Positions 22,312 to 32,914 of a DNA stretch of 64,000 bases are shown one piece after another (positions within the stretch are counted from its first letter, which is position 1; each line of letters starts with the position of its first letter). A program made the translations under genes and the position numbers. This stretch comes from Cynocephalus volans (Eukaryota > Chordata > Mammalia > Dermoptera > Cynocephalidae). The notes below the pieces were generated by a model, which made no database searches, was not told the DNA's origin, and worked only from the letters and a program-made list of their open reading frames with translations. The DNA is taken from positions 20,260,524-20,324,523 of the forward strand of contig NC_084472.1 of assembly GCF_027409185.1 (NCBI RefSeq). The letters run 5' to 3'.

Positions 22312-24285
22312 GTGGGGACTGTCAAATTGGCCACCTTGGAGATGAACCATCAGAGAGCCCAGATGAGGAAGTGGCAGCAGAAAAAGGTGAGTGTGTCTGT
22401 GACTGGGAGGGGCTCTAGGGAGTAGATGACAGGGGCCCCTCCCTTCCAGCTGGAGGCCTCCAAATCAAAAGAGGAGAGAGCTTCCACCCTCCAGGCCTGC
22501 CTTCCTGTGGCCACAGCATCTGAGATGCCTTTATTAGAGATACCAGGTCCAGGACCTGGAAGAGCTGGCCTAGAGGGAATTACAGAGCGAGGTGTGGCAG
22601 GAACCACGTAACCACTGTGACATGAAACTTTCACCACAGAGGCAGCTAGGGTGTCTTTGGACGCCAGCTGGGGAGAGAGCAGTGTGGCCACGGAGGGGAG
22701 GCACCCAAGGTTTCTCTGTGGCTCCAAGTGGAAAACCTGGCTAGGGGGATCCAGAAAGATGAGGTTGATGAGATTTTTATAGAATAAGCCAAGTGTGGAC
22801 ACCCAAGAGCTGGTGCTCGTCACCACTACCACCCCAATGTCACAGGGTATTGTTCCCTTCCTGGGAACATATCTCAGCGACCTGGTGATGTTAGACGCTG
22901 CGATGGACGACTATGTGGATGTGAGTGAGCCTGGGGACGGGCAGGTCGGGGGCCAGGACCCTGAGGCTGGGGAGGGGAGAGCCCTTAGAACTCAGCACTC
23001 GGCAAACCTCCACTCATGAGACCTCACGCCTGCCCGTGTGCTGGGGGTGTCACGCCCTCCTCACCCGTGAGTGATGGAGTCTCCATATAAGCCCTCAGTC
23101 CCTGTTCTCCAAGTGGAGAAGTCGCAGAGCTCAGCTGGACTCAGCCTCTCCCTTATTTGCTTGCCATGGGAAGAGAGTGAAATCGGGCCCCTCTGATGGC
23201 AGGCAGCTTGGGAGTGGCCAGCAGCCCCTTTTTATCAGAGGCTTCAGTATCCTCACCTGTCATCAGGGAGGGTTGAGACAGAAGGTCCTCGATCCTCAGC
23301 TCCAATGTCATCCTTCTCCAGAGCTCAGAGCCTGACCTAGGTGCAAGCCCTGTTTTGTGCAAACCCCCTGACCCAGGTGGGCCTGGCCTTAGTGTAACAC
23401 GGGAACGGGTGAGGATGGGGCTAGAAATGGGCTAGGGGTCCTTTCTGAGAGACTCGGACCATCACTCTTTCAGGGAAAGGTATTCAACACCCAGAAAAGG
23501 CGGAAGGTGAGTAGCTGCGGCCCTCGCTCAAGGGAGCGTGGGGATGTGGAAGTCACAGACGGCCCCTCTCACCCGGGCAGGACACTTCCTGCCTGCATCC
23601 CCTGCAACTCTGATTTGTTAGGAAGATTTGATAGACGGAGGGGGGCATCCCATCCCACTGGAGGGTGTGGGAAGGGGACAGGAATCAAGGACACATTTCT
23701 GGGGGACACGCTGTTGGAACCCAACTCTGAGAACAGGCTGGGGCATGGATGGGATGGAAGGAGAGGAGGGTATCACTTAAGAGAAAAGTCTGCAAACCAG
23801 CTCCCTGCTCCATCCCTCCCCCACAAGGTCCCTTTAGCATCCCCCACCCAGGCCCTGTCAGCATCCTGTTTTTTCCTGTGGCCCCAGGAAATTCAAGTCC
23901 TGAGAGAAATATAGCTCCTCCAGGTGGCAGCCAACAATTACCTCATCAAGAAGGAGGAAGAATTTGGCAACTGGTTTAGCTCTACTGAGTGACAACGAGA
24001 GGTGAGGGCGTTGCAGGAATTTGATGATAGTCGGGGCATAGGGGACTCTTTCTGGTGGCAGCTGCAGAGAGCCTGGGGCCATGGCTGTCTGGTCAGCCAC
24101 AGACCTTGTCGCACGGTGACCACTGGGGCACCAGGACTCCAGCTACGGGGCAGGCACTGGGAGGGAGAGCTGAGGTGTGGCTCCCGGTAGACTCGCAGCT
24201 GCCTCTCTGTCCTGCAGCTACAAGCTCTCCTGCCAGCTGGAGCCCCCATTCCACTAAGCTGGCAACACCTTCAAGGCAAAGAAGA
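22312..24285 (+). pseudogene. RalGDS-like C-terminal RasGEF exons with stop codons
   Basis: Exon 22312-22386 encodes KLATLEMNHQRAQMRKWQQK. Exon 22846-22920 encodes GIVPFLGTYLSDLVMLDAAM, close to RALGDS GTVPYLGTFLTDLVMLDTAM. Exon 23474-23506 encodes GKVFNTQKRRK and is duplicated at 2701-2733. Exon 23888-24001 encodes EIQVLREI, a TAG stop, LLQVAANNYLIKKEEEFGNW, then a TGA stop near its end. The last exon starts near 24216 and reads SYKLSCQLEPPFH before a stop. To keep that frame, the acceptor AG itself must be read as coding, so the exon border is probably damaged too. The stops fall in the final helices of the RasGEF domain, which are needed for its fold. Confidence 0.87.
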
Positions 24286-24440
24286 GCAGGCCCAAGGAAG
24301 CCAGGCAGCGGCAACTGCGTTCCCAGCTCTACCTCCGACCAGCCCTGTGACTGGGGCAAACTGATCACAGCTCTGGGGCTCGACGCAATATTCTCCTAAA
24401 TTTAATGTGCCCTTTCAATCCCGCTTTCATTTTTACCTAT

Positions 24441-24862
24441 TGGAGTGGATTGAATTATGTCCCCCCAAAACTCATTTAAGCTTGAAATGTGTCCCCCGAG
24501 TTTTATGTATTAGAAACTTAGTCCCCCCCTGGGACTTTTAAGAGGGTGGGAAATCCAATTATGGGATTATGAAAGGTGGAGCCTTGAAGAGGTGATTGGA
24601 TTGTAGGACCTTGCAGTAGTGAATGGATTAAAAATGGCAGTTGGGGCCTGGTTCTGAGGGCATTGAGAAGAAGAGAGTCTGCCTTTCTCTCTCTCTCTGC
24701 TCCCACCATCATGCAAGGTGAGACCCCTGAGTCACTGTCACCACCACTAAATGGCCTTTAGACTTCCCAGCCTCAGAAACTGTAAGAAATAAATGTCATT
24801 TTTCTTCATACATCACCCAGTTTCAGGTATTCTCTTATAGCAACACTAAACAGACTAAGACA
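24441..24862 (+). mobile_element. MaLR LTR (solo)
   Basis: It starts TGGAGTGGATTGAATTATGT. It contains GGAGCCTTGAAGAGGTGATT and a CAGCCTCAGAAACTGTAAGA segment with an AATAAA signal. It ends TATAGCAACACTAAACAGAC-TAAGACA. It lies about 150 bp beyond the last recognisable pseudogene exon. Confidence 0.85.
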
Positions 24863-26066
24863 CCTATCTTTACCTGTAATCACAGGAGTGTTGTCTTTGT
24901 TGGTGTTTTCATTAAAATCAATATAGTCACGTTGCATGTTGTGCATCTTTCAATGTTTATTTTTACTATATCCGATCTTTGGAGATGGTGCCCTATGAAC
25001 ACATATACAATAACTGCTTGCGTTTCAACGTGAGGATGAGCTCCAGCAGCGCACACACGCCACAGTTTGTCTTTCCTGCTGAACCCACAGAAGAGCTCTT
25101 TCTAGCTGAAAGCTACTGCCAATCTTTCTGCACCGAAAGCAGTTGCATGGAGCTGCATTTTCTCTTCTCTATGGATTCTCAGAGTCTAATCTCCTAATGG
25201 AGAACTGGTAGATCATTTGGTGCTTGGTTTTAAAATATTGTCTTACTCTACATCTTCCTACGTTTTCTTCGAGGAGTTAGAAAATTTAGATTTTTCAGCA
25301 TTCTGTGGACACACATGTATTTCCTTCTTTGAAGTGCATCCATACGCAGGGTTCTTTGTCACCACCATTTAGTTAAGTACACCAGTCCCTCAACAACACT
25401 GTTCACATGTCAGTACCACAGGCCAGGAACTGTGAGCAAACACCTCAAGTGCTACTGTACACACTCAGGGCTCTCCCATCGGCCCGCAGTCCCTACACAC
25501 ACAACACATGGGCGTCATCATCAGTGTCCAGTCATGTCCCTCCTTTCAAAGTCTGTTTGGCAAGGGGTGGCTGTGCATCTGTTCCCTACTACACGCACAG
25601 ACAGCAGCTTGTGTAGCTGTGTTGCCTCCCGAACTCACACTGATAAGCCATGTGGCAGTTAACAGAGACCAACACTCATTCAGGAAAGGGAATTTGCCAA
25701 CAAAGATGAGAGTGCAACAAAGAAACAAGAAGTGATGATGCTGGGAAGGAAACTGGAATCAAATGTAAATAGAGGTGGGAAAAGTGGGCAGCTGTGAGAA
25801 TCTTGACACTTCTGCCATTGCAAAGACTCCCACTACTCAGCCACAGTGAAGGTGACCTTACAGACACAAATAAGAGAACTTGTAAAAAGAACAGACAGCC
25901 CAGAAACAGTGATGCCAGTAACACTGCACATTAAAGGAAATCTCAGACGTATTTCACAGCCTTGAAAGTTCAAACAGTAAAATACCGGCAGCTTGTATGG
26001 TCATTTTTCTAGTTCTGCACTACCATGCCAAGCAAAGACTGCCCGTATGTGTGTATATTTGTATAT
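24863..26066. other. Intergenic, nothing recognised
   Basis: This contains a 72-codon open frame (24979-25197) with no recognisable motif or supporting context. Nothing else stands out. Confidence 0.5.
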
Positions 26067-26276
26067 GGGGTGTAGCAGTGGTTCTCGGCTGGGGCAATTT
26101 TGCCTCCCACAAGACATTTTGTAACGCCTGTGGACACATTTCTAGTTTTCACATAAAGGTTTCCACTGGCGGCTATTTGGTAGCTACCATCATCTCCGAC
26201 ATCGCACCGTCTCACGCCTGGCAAAGAATTACCCAGCCCAAAATATCAAGATTGCCAAGGATGAGAAGTCCTGATC
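26067..26276 (+). mobile_element. MER5A-like hAT fragment
   Basis: GCAGTGGTTCTCGGCTGGGG then CAATTTTGCCTCCCACAAGA, and near the end AAAGAATTACCCAGCCCAAA. These match the start and end of MER5A, a non-autonomous hAT-Charlie element. The middle is diverged. Confidence 0.8.
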
Positions 26277-26404
26277 GAGGGAAATCTTCTTTTCTCCCAC
26301 ATTTGGGGACCGTTATTTTTAGGTCAGTTTTTTTCATAGAACACCATTTCTCCAATAATGTGAGGGGATACTTTTTCTAAAATCACGAACCAGATTCCAT
26401 AGAA

Positions 26405-26815
26405 GGGTGGGTGTAGGAGGAAGAATTTTAAAATGGCCTCATGACGTCCGCAACCTTTATTCTCTGTGTCACCCTCCTCTTTTAAGTGTGGGAAGAATCT
26501 GTGATTTTTCCAATCCAGTTGAGTAGAGGAAAGCTGACAGGCTGCTACCACCATGAACCTGGTCTGTTGTATAAGAAACCACGGAGCAGCCTAGAGAGAC
26601 ACACTCTAGCTGAACTGTGGAAAGTTTCACGAGGTGGGGAACTGCAGTGGCCCCGAGGCTGAGGGCAGCCCACATTTGCCAGTCAGAAGCTGGGGCTCCC
26701 AGTCACACACCACCAGACACGAATGATGCCAACACCCTGGGCGAGGTCAGAAGCCCATTCTTCCCTGGTTGAGCCTTCAGATGACAACGCATTTCAGGTG
26801 ACTATTTGACTGTGT
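26405..26815 (+). mobile_element. Old LTR-like interspersed repeat (MLT1 relative?)
   Basis: It has AAAATGGCCTCATGACGTCC, AATCTGTGATTTTTCCAATC and a GTTGAGCCTTCAGATGACAA end, which belong to a common mammalian LTR-type repeat. I cannot place it in a subfamily with certainty. Confidence 0.5.
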
Positions 26816-27704
26816 CTGCTGTCATCACTTCTCATCCCTTCTTTTCCAGGGAAGGTAGCTGCCCTTCCTTCTCTCCACAGCCTTCCCTTCCACCCCAGCA
26901 CAGCCCAGCTGCCTCACTGCACCCATTTCCAGGGCTTCCTGCCCCCAGAACGCCCAGTGCCTCTGCACAAACGCATCTCTAGTCCCAGCAATCTGGACAG
27001 GCCTGAGAGTTTTCACAGAAACATTCAGGGGGAAAGTTAAAATCACCACCAGGCAGGTGCCCCCTTCCACTCTCGCCCTGTGGCCTCCCCAGTCAGTCCC
27101 CTATCCCCTCACCTCCTCTTTACTAGATGAGCACATTTCTGCTCAGTGAGCTGTCTTTGGCACACAGCTTTTGAAATTTTGGGAAGCTTTTTTTTTTTTT
27201 TTTTTCTGGAGAGGGGAAAGAGGAAAAAGTGTGAATAATGTGGAGTTGTGTGAGTTCAAATTCCTTTAGTTTGAAAATTTAAACAATTCCCATTGTCTGG
27301 ATGAGAATTTCCAGCTGGGTTTCTCTGAATCCTAAGGGCTGCAAGGGACTGGGGAGAGGAGCTCTCACGCTGGTCACCTGTGCCCCATCCCCATTTCAAC
27401 TGAGCAGCTCTGGTTTTACAGTTGAGACTTCAGTTGGGCAAAGAGTCCCACTGCTGTTACTAAACACTTGATAATGTCCAACTGGCTCCAGCCTGTGCCT
27501 GACAGTTGAGAACTTTGAATCCTGGGGCAGAACTGCTGGCCTAAGGTCCCAGAAAGATTGACAGGCCTCATCTACCAGCTCATTGCAGCCTCCAGTGTCC
27601 CTGGCCCCAGTGACTTCCAGGCTCACTGAGAAAGCCATGTTTAGCACAACAGAGGTCCCTTATAGTCACTGGTGCTCCTTCCCTGGTAGGGGGAAGTCCT
27701 CCCT
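26816..27704. other. Intergenic, possible intron of the second RalGDS-like copy
   Basis: It contains a T tract at 27187-27208. No exon homologous to the later RalGDS exons was found here on the minus strand. Confidence 0.45.
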
Positions 27705-29082
27705 ACCTCCCAACTTCTCTCCATGTCTTCTTCAGACAGTGAGCAGAGTTGCCTGATAGGGTACAGACAATGGCAGAGAGTGAGAAAAACGTCCTAAATG
27801 GTGGCACTCCTGAGGAGGAAACACAATAATCTGTGAGATGGAAAGCAGTTCCTGGGCCTTCCAGCTGTGGTCCCTGAGGCAGGTGGTGATAACACGGTTG
27901 GCCACACTGTTGAACTGGGTAGTCGTGGCATGGATAGTTGGTGCCAGGTGTTCCTTGACCTTCTTGTTCTACTGGGACCAGGGGGAGCCCCAGTGATCAT
28001 AGGGCAACACCTTCTTGCACAGCTACTAGGGAGGAGGAGAGCATTGCAGGGGCACAACCCACCCCAGCTCAGAATCTGCAGTATCCCACAGTCCCCAGGC
28101 AGGTGACAGTGATCTGAACTTGAGCTCAGATAGCTGAGAATGCAGCTGGAAGATTGTAGGTGTCCCTGGGTTGGGTTCTCTACCCATTGAGGGCACTTAG
28201 TACGTGATGTCCCAGGCCTACCACTGCTGAGGAAGGGTCTGTAGCATTGCAGCCAGGTTATTCTCACCAGCCCCACACCCAGAAGCTCTCCTGGGCATGC
28301 ACATCTCAAGGTGGCATCATCCCCATACTAATGAGCCCTCTGGTTCATTTCCCCATTCAGATTCACATCCTCTTTGGAAGCTACAACTAGGGGCTCTGCT
28401 CGGGTGTCTGCTACAGTGTCTAGTCCACATCAGGTGCTAAATAAGTGCTGAAGCTGGTGAAACCTCCTGGGAGGGTGGTGGGAGAGACCCAGGGACCTGA
28501 CTGCACCTCAGTGAGCACCCTCCATCCCCAAATGGCCCAGGGCCTGGCCCTACTTCCCATATATCCCAACTCATTTGATCTTCACAGTCACTCTGTGCAC
28601 CTGGTGCTGTCGGTGTCCCATCTATACTGTTGACATGTGGACAGGAATGTCACAAGCATTATAAAACTAGTTCAGTTCACATGGTTTGTAAGACAATTAA
28701 CTGATACTGAACATAGATCACTGGACTGTGGTCAGGAATGGCATGTCTGGGACAGCAGGGGCAAGAAGGACAGCCTGTCTAGGCCCCACTCTGCAGAGCC
28801 GAGCTGCTCACCGTGTCCATCAGAGTGACCTGCTCTGCCAGCAGCTTGGGAGAGAACTCCATGATGTCACACATGTCCACACTGGGCTTGTTCATCATAT
28901 CACAGGACAGGGGCAGAAGGGCTCTGGAGATCGCTCAAGTTCCAGCTCCATCACTGGAGGTGACCACTTCCCTGCCCCTGGTGTGGGCTCGGAATATGGT
29001 CATGGATCCAGTCCTACAGGTGACTCTGGGTGCAGAGTAGGCAAGGTTGGCTCTAGACCCTGTGTAGGAAGTGCCCGTTGCT
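27705..29082 (-). pseudogene. Second RalGDS-like pseudogene fragment (three exons)
   Basis: This is a minus-strand copy of the 18.1-19.8 kb part of the plus-strand pseudogene. The exon at 29082-28812 is homologous to the linker exon. It keeps a GTGAGC donor, but its acceptor AG has become GG (CATGCCCGG|A) and the frame is broken. The exon from 28025 to about 27852 is homologous to the first RasGEF exon. It starts with TAG in place of the Glu codon and has a second TAG after PWSQ. It still encodes NKKVKEHLAPTIHATTTQF and VANRVITTCL before a deletion. The exon at about 27818-27712 is homologous to the [10 protein letters not shown] exon and is also frameshifted. Intron sizes are similar to the other copy. 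No other exons are seen, so it is a partial duplicate. Confidence 0.87.
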
Positions 29083-29532
29083 CCGGGCATGAAACAGGTG
29101 CAGGGGGGAAAAAAGCTTCACCAATATCACTATTTAATGAGCTCAATGGCTCATTTAACATAACCGGCATTGTGATCTTGGACAGTTCCTATTTAACAAG
29201 AATACTGAAAACGTTTTGTCCAATATACACACAGCAAACTCACCTGTTGTTATCTTTACGTAACAGGTTCATGGAAAGGAAGTAACAGAAAAGAGCAATT
29301 CATGAAATTTCATTTCTATCAGTTCAATTTCACAAATCTTTCCAGAGACCTATATTGTTCTGGGCCTTGAAGGAAATACAAAGACTCCCCAAACACTCTC
29401 CGCAGCTTCAAGGAGCTCACCAGCTAGTGATGAGAATGAGCAAATGATTATTATTAAGTCTGTCTTGGATCAGACTTAGGAAATGGGATATGAAGGTGAT
29501 GGGGACACAAAAAGAAAAAATCTTCATGGTGG

Positions 29533-29875
29533 TGTTAAAATAATTGTGGGGCCATTAGGCTGAGACAGCTCCAGTGCCTTGGGCTCCTCCTACATAAGCA
29601 AACTGAAATCCAACTCAATGTCAACTCAAGCCTTACCAATCAGAACCCACCAAAACTAACCTGTACCTAAAAACTTTCCATTTCCACCAATCAAATGCAT
29701 TTTCTTCATCTTGCTTCCTCAAAGAACAACTTACAAATATTTCCCCCGCTCGCTCCCTTGGTGGGGCACTGGACCTCTTGAGATCTGGGGCTGCCAGAGT
29801 CCTAATCGTTGTCTGCTCAGATAAACTTGCCAAAATTTCACTGTGCCTAAGTTTACCTTCTAACAGTGGGCCAAG
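29533..29875 (+). mobile_element. Solo ERV LTR, class I-like, with 4-bp target duplication
   Basis: A 343-bp element begins TGTTAAAATAATTGTGGGG and ends CCTTCTAACA, and is bounded by GTGG on both sides (29529-29532 and 29876-29879). A CCAATCAG box lies at about 29635 and an AGATAAACTTGCC segment near the end. A TG...CA structure with a 4-bp duplication fits gammaretrovirus-like ERVs. No internal viral genes are present. Confidence 0.72.
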
Positions 29876-29879
29876 GATC

Positions 29880-30929
29880 AACCACATACAGTATACCATT
29901 TTGTAGATAATTTTCCAAAAGAAATTTCAGGCTGCTTTTGTCTGATGTCGAGTTTTTCTGAGCACACCAATGTAGTATAATTGTAGACTGGGGTACTGGA
30001 ACACTATTGTGTATTTTACGGAACAGATTTTAAATTCTGTCTGCCAGAATGACACCATCCCAGTAGCCTCTCAAAATAATTTAATGATTGGGCAGGGGGT
30101 CTCTGACCTGAATTGCAACGTTTCAACTCTATTTACCCTGTGCCACCAGCAAGCAACATCATCATGAGGCCTTTAAAAGTTCACTAAGTAACCAACTTAT
30201 CTAGATATTCTCTGGAATATTCTGATGATCTTCCCAAACTTCTACCTACCAGAATTGACCTTTCCCTTGGGAATCTGCAAGGGATTCTCTCATGGAGCCT
30301 GCATCCTGAGGTGCAATCCAGGCTGGATGCCACCTAACTTAGCTCTGACTTTTTCCCCTTAAATGTCCACATTCTTACCAATCCGCATAATTGGAATGGT
30401 GGATTGATTGCTGCCTCCCTGGAGAGACAAGGGAGAGAATAGGAATCCATGCACAGAGAGAAAAGAATGCTCAACTATATATACCCTAAGATCTCATTAA
30501 ATATAGAGATTCACTGTTGGGGAAAATGCAGTGAAACTGGGACTACCAAGGCTTGTCTTAACTGAGATGTCCCAGGCTCTCTTTCTTGTACTTAAAAAAA
30601 TCTTTATTTCTTCTCTTTTAAAAAAACAAATAGAAGACTATATAACTTCCTTACTATAAAACTTAATAAAATGCAAGTAAAAACATGAAAATGTCTTTTG
30701 CTTCCCTTTGCAACTCCTCTCCCCAGACGTGAAGCATCACCAACAGTTTGGGACACACACCTCTGTATTTACACATATGCGCATACGTACGTATAGACCG
30801 GGGTGGGCAGTGTTTCATTCTCTAATGCATGATATATCAGGTCGATGCATTGACTGACTACACTTTCACTGTGTTCTGGGGTCTCACGCACATGTAAGGT
30901 ACATACATTGAGCCTGCCAAGTTCTTTGT
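29880..30929. other. Intergenic, nothing recognised
   Basis: Mixed sequence with no gene or nameable repeat, except short A and T runs near 30595-30630. Confidence 0.5.
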
Positions 30930-31135
30930 AATTACTGGATAGTGTAATGGCATGACCACTGAACCAGACATGACTTCCACTCCCGGCTTTGCCATTCACT
31001 AGCTGTGTGACTTGGTCAAGTTAAACGTGGTGCCAGATTCCTCATCAATGAGATGGTACTAATAACATAGTATCTACCACAAAGTATTCTTTTAAGACTA
31101 ACATTCACAAAACACTTAGACCAGTTCTGGGCACA
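30930..31135 (+). mobile_element. MIR SINE
   Basis: CTTTGCCATTCACTAGCTGT-GTGACTTGGTCAAGTTAAAC is the MIR central core. It is followed by AGATTCCTCATCAATGAGATG and a diverged 3' end. Confidence 0.85.
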
Positions 31136-31539
31136 TTTGAAAATGCTTATATGTGTTTGTTAAATTTCAAAGTCCACACATGAATATACCATGGACTATT
31201 TAATCATATACCCTTAAGAATATAGGCAAATATGGCTTTAAAGTAGATTTCTCTAGGTGGAGTTTCTGGGTCAAAGGCATGCTCATTTAAAATTTTTCCA
31301 GATACTCCCAGGCTCAATGTCTTCCAAAAAGGCTTTACCAATTTATACCACCATCAATGCTACATTCAGTCAGATCTTCTTTTAACATCACAGGGTGGTC
31401 AAAGAGGTACATTACTTTCAATCTGTTCATCTGGCCATGTCCACTCATCCACTTAAAAAACATTTAATTGAGCACCTACTATGTGCCAGGTACTGGTTTT
31501 GGCACTGGATTAAGCACCTCGTGATGAAACCACTCCCAA

Positions 31540-31990
31540 CCTGGAATGCCCTGCTCTCTTCCCTTAACTCCTCTACAGCCTTCCCAAATTTCACAGCTCA
31601 GTTCAAGATTGTTCTCTGCAAGCATTCTGACTCTCATTGGCTTACTTCTCTTTCCAACCCCTGCCATTCCAGAATCTACTGCTCACAACTTAGCCTTTGA
31701 TCACATATTAGGTTCTATTACTTGCTGTTATGTCATGGGTACTAGCCAGCTTATCTGCTAACTGTTCAGTAATACAATTCCTGAAAAGAGGGGCAATATC
31801 TTATACTCCACACACATCCTCACCACCTCAAGGAGAGAGGGGTACGTGGCACATGCCCCCTGACCCAAATGTCCCTATGTGCCCCCTTTCCCCGAGTACA
31901 TTCGCTGTCATGCATTTATCACAGTGCAGGGGCCTACCCAGTCTCCTTGACTGGACTACAAGCTCTTTGAGGATAAAAGTCTTATGTAAT
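31540..31990 (+). mobile_element. L2-like LINE remnant
   Basis: ACCTGGAATGCCCTGCTCTC, then AATTTCACAGCTCAGTTCAAG, and later a GACTACAAGCTCTTTGAGGA block. This is the order seen in the 3' end of L2, but it is interrupted and diverged. Confidence 0.55.
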
Positions 31991-32032
31991 GATGCAGAAG
32001 TTAGCATGGTAAAAGGCTGAGCAAGAAAGGTT

Positions 32033-32395
32033 ACCTTTGGAATATTATTCAGTGCTAAAAGGAAATGGGCTATCAAGCCATGAAAAGATATGACGGATAC
32101 TTAAATGCATATTGCTGAGTGAAGAGGAGAGTCTAAAAAGGCCACATACTGTATGATACCAACCATATGGCATTCTGGGACAGGCAAAACTATGCAGACA
32201 GTGAAAAGATCAGCGGTTGCCCAGGGGGACAGGGGAGGAAGGGATCAACGTAGGTGCATCAGTCTAACCAGTGTAGCTGCACTCCCACGAGGGCTGCTGA
32301 AAATGGCGAAGGCTGTGCATCTGTGGGGGAAGGGGGGATATAGGAACTCTCAACTTTGCTGTGAACCTAAAACTGCTGTTCAAAAAAAAAAAAAG
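32033..32395 (+). mobile_element. Old L1 3' end
   Basis: TGGAATATTATTCAGTGCTAAAA (the end of ORF2 in old L1s) is followed by a GATACCAACCATATGGCATTCTGG and AGATCAGCGGTTGCCCAGGG 3'UTR, and a 12-A run at 32382-32393. Confidence 0.75.
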
Positions 32396-32409
32396 TCTTT
32401 TAAAAAATA

Positions 32410-32792
32410 AAAATTTATATTCTGGATATCCAGAATATACAAGAAGGTTAAATAACTTTACAGTCAAAAACCAAATAATCCAACTAAAAAATGGGCAAAG
32501 GAGCTGAGTAGACACTTTTCAAAGGAAGACATATGAATGGCCAATAGGTATATGAAAAAAAGCTCAACATCACCAGTCATCAGGGAAATGCAAATCAAAA
32601 CCACTCTGAGATATCACCTCACCCCAATTAGACTGGCTATTGTCAAAAAGACAGAATAACAAATGCTGGTGAGGATGTGGAGAAAGGGGAACCTTCCTAC
32701 ACTGCTGGTAGGACTGTAAAATAGTGCAACCATTATGGAGAAGAGCATGGAGGTTCCTTGAACAACTACAGATAGAAATGCCATATGACACA
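32410..32792 (+). mobile_element. L1 ORF2 C-terminal fragment
   Basis: It runs from ATATCCAGAATATACAAGAAGG through TATCACCTCACCCCAATTAG and ATGCTGGTGAGGATGTGGAG to CAACTACAGATAGAAATGCC. It lacks the L1 3'UTR and ends at a short AT-rich tandem repeat. Confidence 0.9.
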
Positions 32793-32870
32793 GAGGCATA
32801 TACTAGGAATATAGGCATATTCTCGACATATAGGCATATACTTGGAATATGCATTTGGACATATGAGTCT
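32793..32870 (+). repeat. Two-copy 39-bp AT-rich tandem repeat
   Basis: Two imperfect units of GGCATATACTAGGAATAT-type sequence, ending in GACATAT, lie at the junction of two L1 fragments. Confidence 0.65.
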
Positions 32871-32914
32871 AATCATGAGAGGAAAGATCTGATATGGGCT
32901 TCTCCACAATTTTA

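Larger units (their letters stand above)
14066..24285 (+). pseudogene. RalGDS-family (RALGDS/RGL4-like) unprocessed pseudogene
   Basis: RalGDS proteins are guanine-nucleotide exchange factors for Ral GTPases. They have an N-terminal REM (RasGEF_N) domain, a proline/glutamate-rich linker and a CDC25-type RasGEF domain. Exons with matching splice phases are seen at 14066-14176, 16223-16416, 17758-17951, 18110-18402, 19091-19306, 19670-19773, 20306-20363, 22312-22386, 22846-22920, 23474-23506 and 23888-24001, with a last one near 24216. Exons therefore remain in register over about 10 kb, so this is a gene duplicate and not a retrocopy. Disabling changes are a GT-to-AT donor at 18403, in-frame stops at 23912-23914 and 23990-23992, and a stop in the last exon. 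The C-terminal part resembles RGL4, while the RasGEF core resembles RALGDS. No Ras-association domain was found. A transcript with alternative splicing cannot be excluded. Confidence 0.88.

Noticed and set aside
24979..25197. 72-codon open frame
   Set aside because: No recognisable motif, no splice or promoter context, and length is within chance expectation.
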